64,000 nucleotides of DNA from Nordella sp. HKS 07 (GTDB lineage: Bacteria > Pseudomonadota > Alphaproteobacteria > Rhizobiales > Aestuariivirgaceae): positions 62,001-126,000 of the forward strand of contig NZ_CP049258.1 in NCBI RefSeq assembly GCF_011046735.1, written 5' to 3'. The notes beneath the pieces were generated by a model. That model did no database searches, had not been told where the DNA came from, and worked only from the letters and a program-made list of their open reading frames with translations. Both the position numbers and the translations under genes were made by a program. This document shows positions 61,750 to 64,000 of this stretch, piece after piece. Each line of letters begins with the position of its first letter. Position 1 is the first letter of the stretch.

Positions 61750-62169
61750 ATGAAAGCACTTTACACCGCTCATGGCAGCGCAACCGGCGGTCGCGACGGA
61801 CAAGGCCGCACCGATGACGGCAAGATCGACGTCAAGCTGACGCTGCCCAAGGAGATGGGCGGCTCCGGCACCGGCACGAATCCGGAGCAGCTGTTCTCGG
61901 TCGGCTATTCCGCCTGCTATCTGGGCGCGCTCAAATTCGTGGCCGGCAAGGAGAATGTGAAAATCTCCGACGCGGCGAAAGTGTCGGCCAATGTCGGCAT
62001 CGGCGAACGTGACGACAAGCAGGGCTTCGGCCTCGTCGTGGCGCTCGAAGTGAGCCTGCCGGGCATCGACAAGGCGAAGGCCGAGGACCTCGTCAAGAAG
62101 GCCCATGTCGTGTGCCCCTACAGCCACGCCACCAAGGGCAATGTCCAGGTCACGACCACGGTCGTGTGA
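61750..62169 (+). CDS. ohr: Organic hydroperoxide resistance protein (Ohr/OsmC)
   Basis: 139 residues. The peroxidatic and resolving cysteines are Cys56 ('YSACYLGAL') and Cys121 ('HVVCPYSHAT'), and the Arg of 'GGRDG' near position 15 supports the active site. It reduces organic peroxides using lipoylated protein partners. AAGGAGG precedes the start. I see no OhrR gene beside it in this window. Confidence 0.94.
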   Translation: MKALYTAHGSATGGRDGQGRTDDGKIDVKLTLPKEMGGSGTGTNPEQLFSVGYSACYLGALKFVAGKENVKISDAAKVSANVGIGERDDKQGFGLVVALEVSLPGIDKAKAEDLVKKAHVVCPYSHATKGNVQVTTTVV

Positions 62170-62190
62170 CCGGGCTCTCGCCCATACCTC

Positions 62191-62341
62191 CCCTTCTCCC
62201 GCTTGCGGGAGAAGGTGGCCGAAGGCCGGATGAGGGTGTATCTCGCCGAGTGATCGGAATCTCATAGAGCACGATATCCCAGCCGACACCCTCACCCGCC
62301 CTATTGGGCACCCTCTCCCGCAAGCAAGCGGGAGAGGGGGA
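62191..62341. repeat. CTCCCGC/GGGAG dispersed palindromic element, copy 4
   Basis: CCCTTCTCCCGCTTGCGGGA then GGATGAGGGTG; right half ACACCCTCACCCGCC then CTCCCGCAAGCAAGCGGG. It lies between ohr and the YciI gene, which face the same way. Confidence 0.8.
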
Positions 62342-62459
62342 AAGCTAGAGAGCGAGGGGAGATCAAAAATCTCGTTTCCGATGTCGATCGGACTTCTGCC
62401 CAAACGACTATGGTTCAGCGATCGAGCCGATCGCCACTGAAGCCCTCAGGAGACGAACC

Positions 62460-62807
62460 ATGAAATACATGCTTTTGCTCTATCGTGACGAAAGCCGCTT
62501 CAAGAAGACGGACACTGACATGTCCGCCCCTTACATCGCCTATACGCAGGCCTTGATGGGCGCCGGCGTGCTGGCCGGCGGCGACCGCCTGCAGCCGGTC
62601 GAAACCGCTTCCACGGTGCGCCAGGTGAACGGCGAGACGTCGGTCCTCGACGGACCCTATGCCGACTCCAAGGAGCAATTGGGCGGCTTCTACATCATCG
62701 ATGTGCCCGACCTCGATTCAGCCCTGAAATGGGCGGCGCGCTGTCCCGGGGCCACGCAAGGCAGCGTCGAGGTCCGTCCGCTGTGGTCGATGCCGCCCCC
62801 CAAATGA
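62460..62807 (+). CDS. YciI-like (DGPF-type) protein
   Basis: 115 residues of the YCII/DGPF fold: 'MKYMLLLYRDESRFKK' at the start and 'VLDGPYADSKEQLGGFYIIDVP', which carries the DGPF-type signature (DGPY here). These small proteins are regularly encoded next to ECF sigma factors of group ECF42. Its stop overlaps the sigma factor start by four bases. Enzymatic role unproven. Confidence 0.9.
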   Translation: MKYMLLLYRDESRFKKTDTDMSAPYIAYTQALMGAGVLAGGDRLQPVETASTVRQVNGETSVLDGPYADSKEQLGGFYIIDVPDLDSALKWAARCPGATQGSVEVRPLWSMPPPK

Positions 62808-64000
62808 GCGATGCGGCCAGCCTGTCGCCTGCCGCCGTCGAGCATGTCGCGCGGGCGAGCTACGGCAAGCTGGTCGCCTATCTCTCGGCCCGCACGCGTG
62901 ATGTCGCCAAGGCCGAGGACGCTCTCGCGTTTTCCTTTCTCGAGGCGCTTAGCCGCTGGCCGAAAAGCGGCATTCCGGACAGCCCGGAAGCTTGGCTCCT
63001 CACCGTCGCAAGGCGGCAGCTGGTCGATCAGGCGCGGCGCGCCATGACAGCCGAGCGGGGCATCGATCATCTGACGCTGCTTTCGGAAGAGCTGCGCGAG
63101 GCGCCGCATGACATACCGGATGAACGGCTCAGCCTGATGTTCGCCTGCGCCCATCCGGCGATCGATGTCCGCATGCGCGCACCGCTCATCCTGCAGACCG
63201 TGCTGGGCTTCGATGCGGCAAATATCGCCCGGGCATTTCTGATCGCGCCCGCCACGATGAGCCAGCGCCTGGTGCGCGCCAAGGCCAAGATCAAGGATGC
63301 CGGCATTCCCTTCCGCATCCCCGCGCGCGATGAATTGCCCGAGCGCCTCGAGGCGGTGCTGGCCGCCGCCTACGCCACCTTCAGTGCCGGCTGGGCCGAT
63401 CCGATGGGCGCTGATGCTCAGAGGAAAGGCCTCGCCGATGAGGCCATCTGGCTCGCCCGCCTCATTGTCGAACTTTTGCCGGAGGAGCCCGAAGCACTGG
63501 GCCTCCTGGCGCTGCTGCTCCATATCGACGCGCGCCGCCTCGCCCGCCGTGACGATTTCGGACGCTTCATTCCGCTGATGGAGCAGGATCCGGCCCGCTG
63601 GCGCAGCGGCATGATCGAGGAGGCCGATGCCCTCCTCTCCAGGGCCAGCACATTCCGTTGCATCGGGCGTTATCAGCTCGAAGCGGCGATCCAGTCGGCC
63701 CATGCGATCAGGAGGCGCACCGGCCGCGCCGATTGGGCTGCGCTCGAGCGGCTTTATGACCGGCTTTACGAACTCACCCGCTCGCCCGTCGTGGCACTCA
63801 ATCGTGCTGTCATCATTGCGGAAACACGCGGCGCCCAGGAAGGCCTCGAAGTGCTCGATGCCTTGGCGCAGGACAAGCGCCTCGCCGACTACCAGCCTTA
63901 TTGGGCGGCGCGCGCCGATCTCCTGGCGCGCCTGTCCGACAAAGCGGCCGCCAATGACGCCTATTTGCGCGCCATCGGCCTCGAAGCCGATCCGGCGGTC
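62804..64000 (+). CDS. ECF42-type RNA polymerase sigma factor with C-terminal extension (incomplete)
   Basis: 399 codons are present and the gene runs off the end of the window. Sigma region 2 contains 'VAYLSARTRDVAKAEDALAFSFLEALSRWP' and region 4 'RAFLIAPATMSQRLVRAKAKI'. A long C-terminal domain follows, with repeat-like pairs of helices ('LARLIVELLPEEPEALGLLALLL', 'VVALNRAVIIAETRGAQEGL'), as in ECF42 sigma factors that lack an anti-sigma partner and use this domain for control. Overlaps the YciI gene by ATGA. Confidence 0.92.
   Translation, partial: MSDAASLSPAAVEHVARASYGKLVAYLSARTRDVAKAEDALAFSFLEALSRWPKSGIPDSPEAWLLTVARRQLVDQARRAMTAERGIDHLTLLSEELREAPHDIPDERLSLMFACAHPAIDVRMRAPLILQTVLGFDAANIARAFLIAPATMSQRLVRAKAKIKDAGIPFRIPARDELPERLEAVLAAAYATFSAGWADPMGADAQRKGLADEAIWLARLIVELLPEEPEALGLLALLLHIDARRLARRDDFGRFIPLMEQDPARWRSGMIEEADALLSRASTFRCIGRYQLEAAIQSAHAIRRRTGRADWAALERLYDRLYELTRSPVVALNRAVIIAETRGAQEGLEVLDALAQDKRLADYQPYWAARADLLARLSDKAAANDAYLRAIGLEADPAV

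Noticed and set aside
60787-62403. 538-codon minus-strand frame covering EamA, ohr and a repeat
   Set aside because: It runs through two intact genes and a palindromic repeat; repetitive Gly/Asp/Arg composition, no motifs.
62690-63703. 337-codon minus-strand frame opposite the sigma factor
   Set aside because: The plus-strand ECF sigma factor is clear and remains open to the window end.

Overview
The window reads as chromosomal DNA of a high-GC alphaproteobacterium, most likely Hyphomicrobiales (Rhizobiales). Support comes from the dnaG-rpoD pair with an alphaproteobacterial-type RpoD, a Ku plus split-LigD end-joining set, FixJ-type regulators, PhoX, HlyU-like and YjbQ-like genes, and two kinds of dispersed palindromic intergenic element of the type common in rhizobial genomes. 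No species can be named from sequence alone. I saw no rRNA, tRNA, CRISPR array or insertion sequence.

Layout. 1-3.4 kb: Ku and a LigD split into a PE-ligase gene and a polymerase gene. 3.5-5.8 kb: a frameshifted SIMPL protein and two proteins of unknown function. 5.8-31.4 kb: a large carbohydrate-catabolism locus. It holds a pair of degenerate SDRs, a LacI regulator, two enolase-superfamily sugar-acid dehydratases, a split transketolase, a canonical SDR, a single-chain E1alpha-E1beta-lipoyl dehydrogenase, a D-2-hydroxyacid dehydrogenase, a GntR/UTRA regulator, a complete ribose-type ABC importer, an SMP-30 lactonase and an amino-acid-type ABC importer that lacks its ATPase. Two recurring sequence signals tie it together: a LacI-type operator set between the -35 and -10 of two promoters, and an AT-rich palindrome found at four sites. 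A two-component system and a sulfatase (13.6-18.6 kb), visibly poorer in GC-ending codons, sit inside this locus and look inserted.

31.5-54.9 kb: mixed housekeeping and accessory genes. These include carbonic anhydrase, a nitrilase-family amidohydrolase, PhoX phosphatase, an ArsR, an AraC and two LysR regulators, MurA with Asp in place of the catalytic Cys, a DDAH-like hydrolase, an Fe-S/FMN/FAD old-yellow-enzyme fusion, azoreductase, the covalent uracil-binding protein UdgX, and a ParDE toxin-antitoxin pair. 55.2-59.4 kb: rpoD and dnaG with a strong terminator. 59.6-64 kb: a DUF4126 membrane protein, a small protein joined to an EamA exporter, Ohr, and a YciI-ECF sigma factor pair cut by the window end.

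How the parts may work together (inference): the 5.8-31.4 kb locus would import a sugar, oxidise it (SDR), open the lactone (SMP-30), dehydrate the acid (enolase-superfamily enzymes), oxidise again (SDR or hydroxyacid dehydrogenase), and cleave the product with thiamine-diphosphate enzymes (E1-lipoyl fusion, split transketolase). LacI and GntR regulators would control it. The substrate is not identifiable from sequence.

Two genes (SIMPL at 3.6 kb and the sulfatase at 16.9 kb) each need one extra base in a homopolymer run to join their start and signal peptide to the mature domain. This points either to assembly errors or to real slippage or decay. Stretches without a gene longer than about 300 bases are 23133-23629 (repeat plus control sites), 54933-55262 (repeats plus terminator) and 60245-60655 (repeat).
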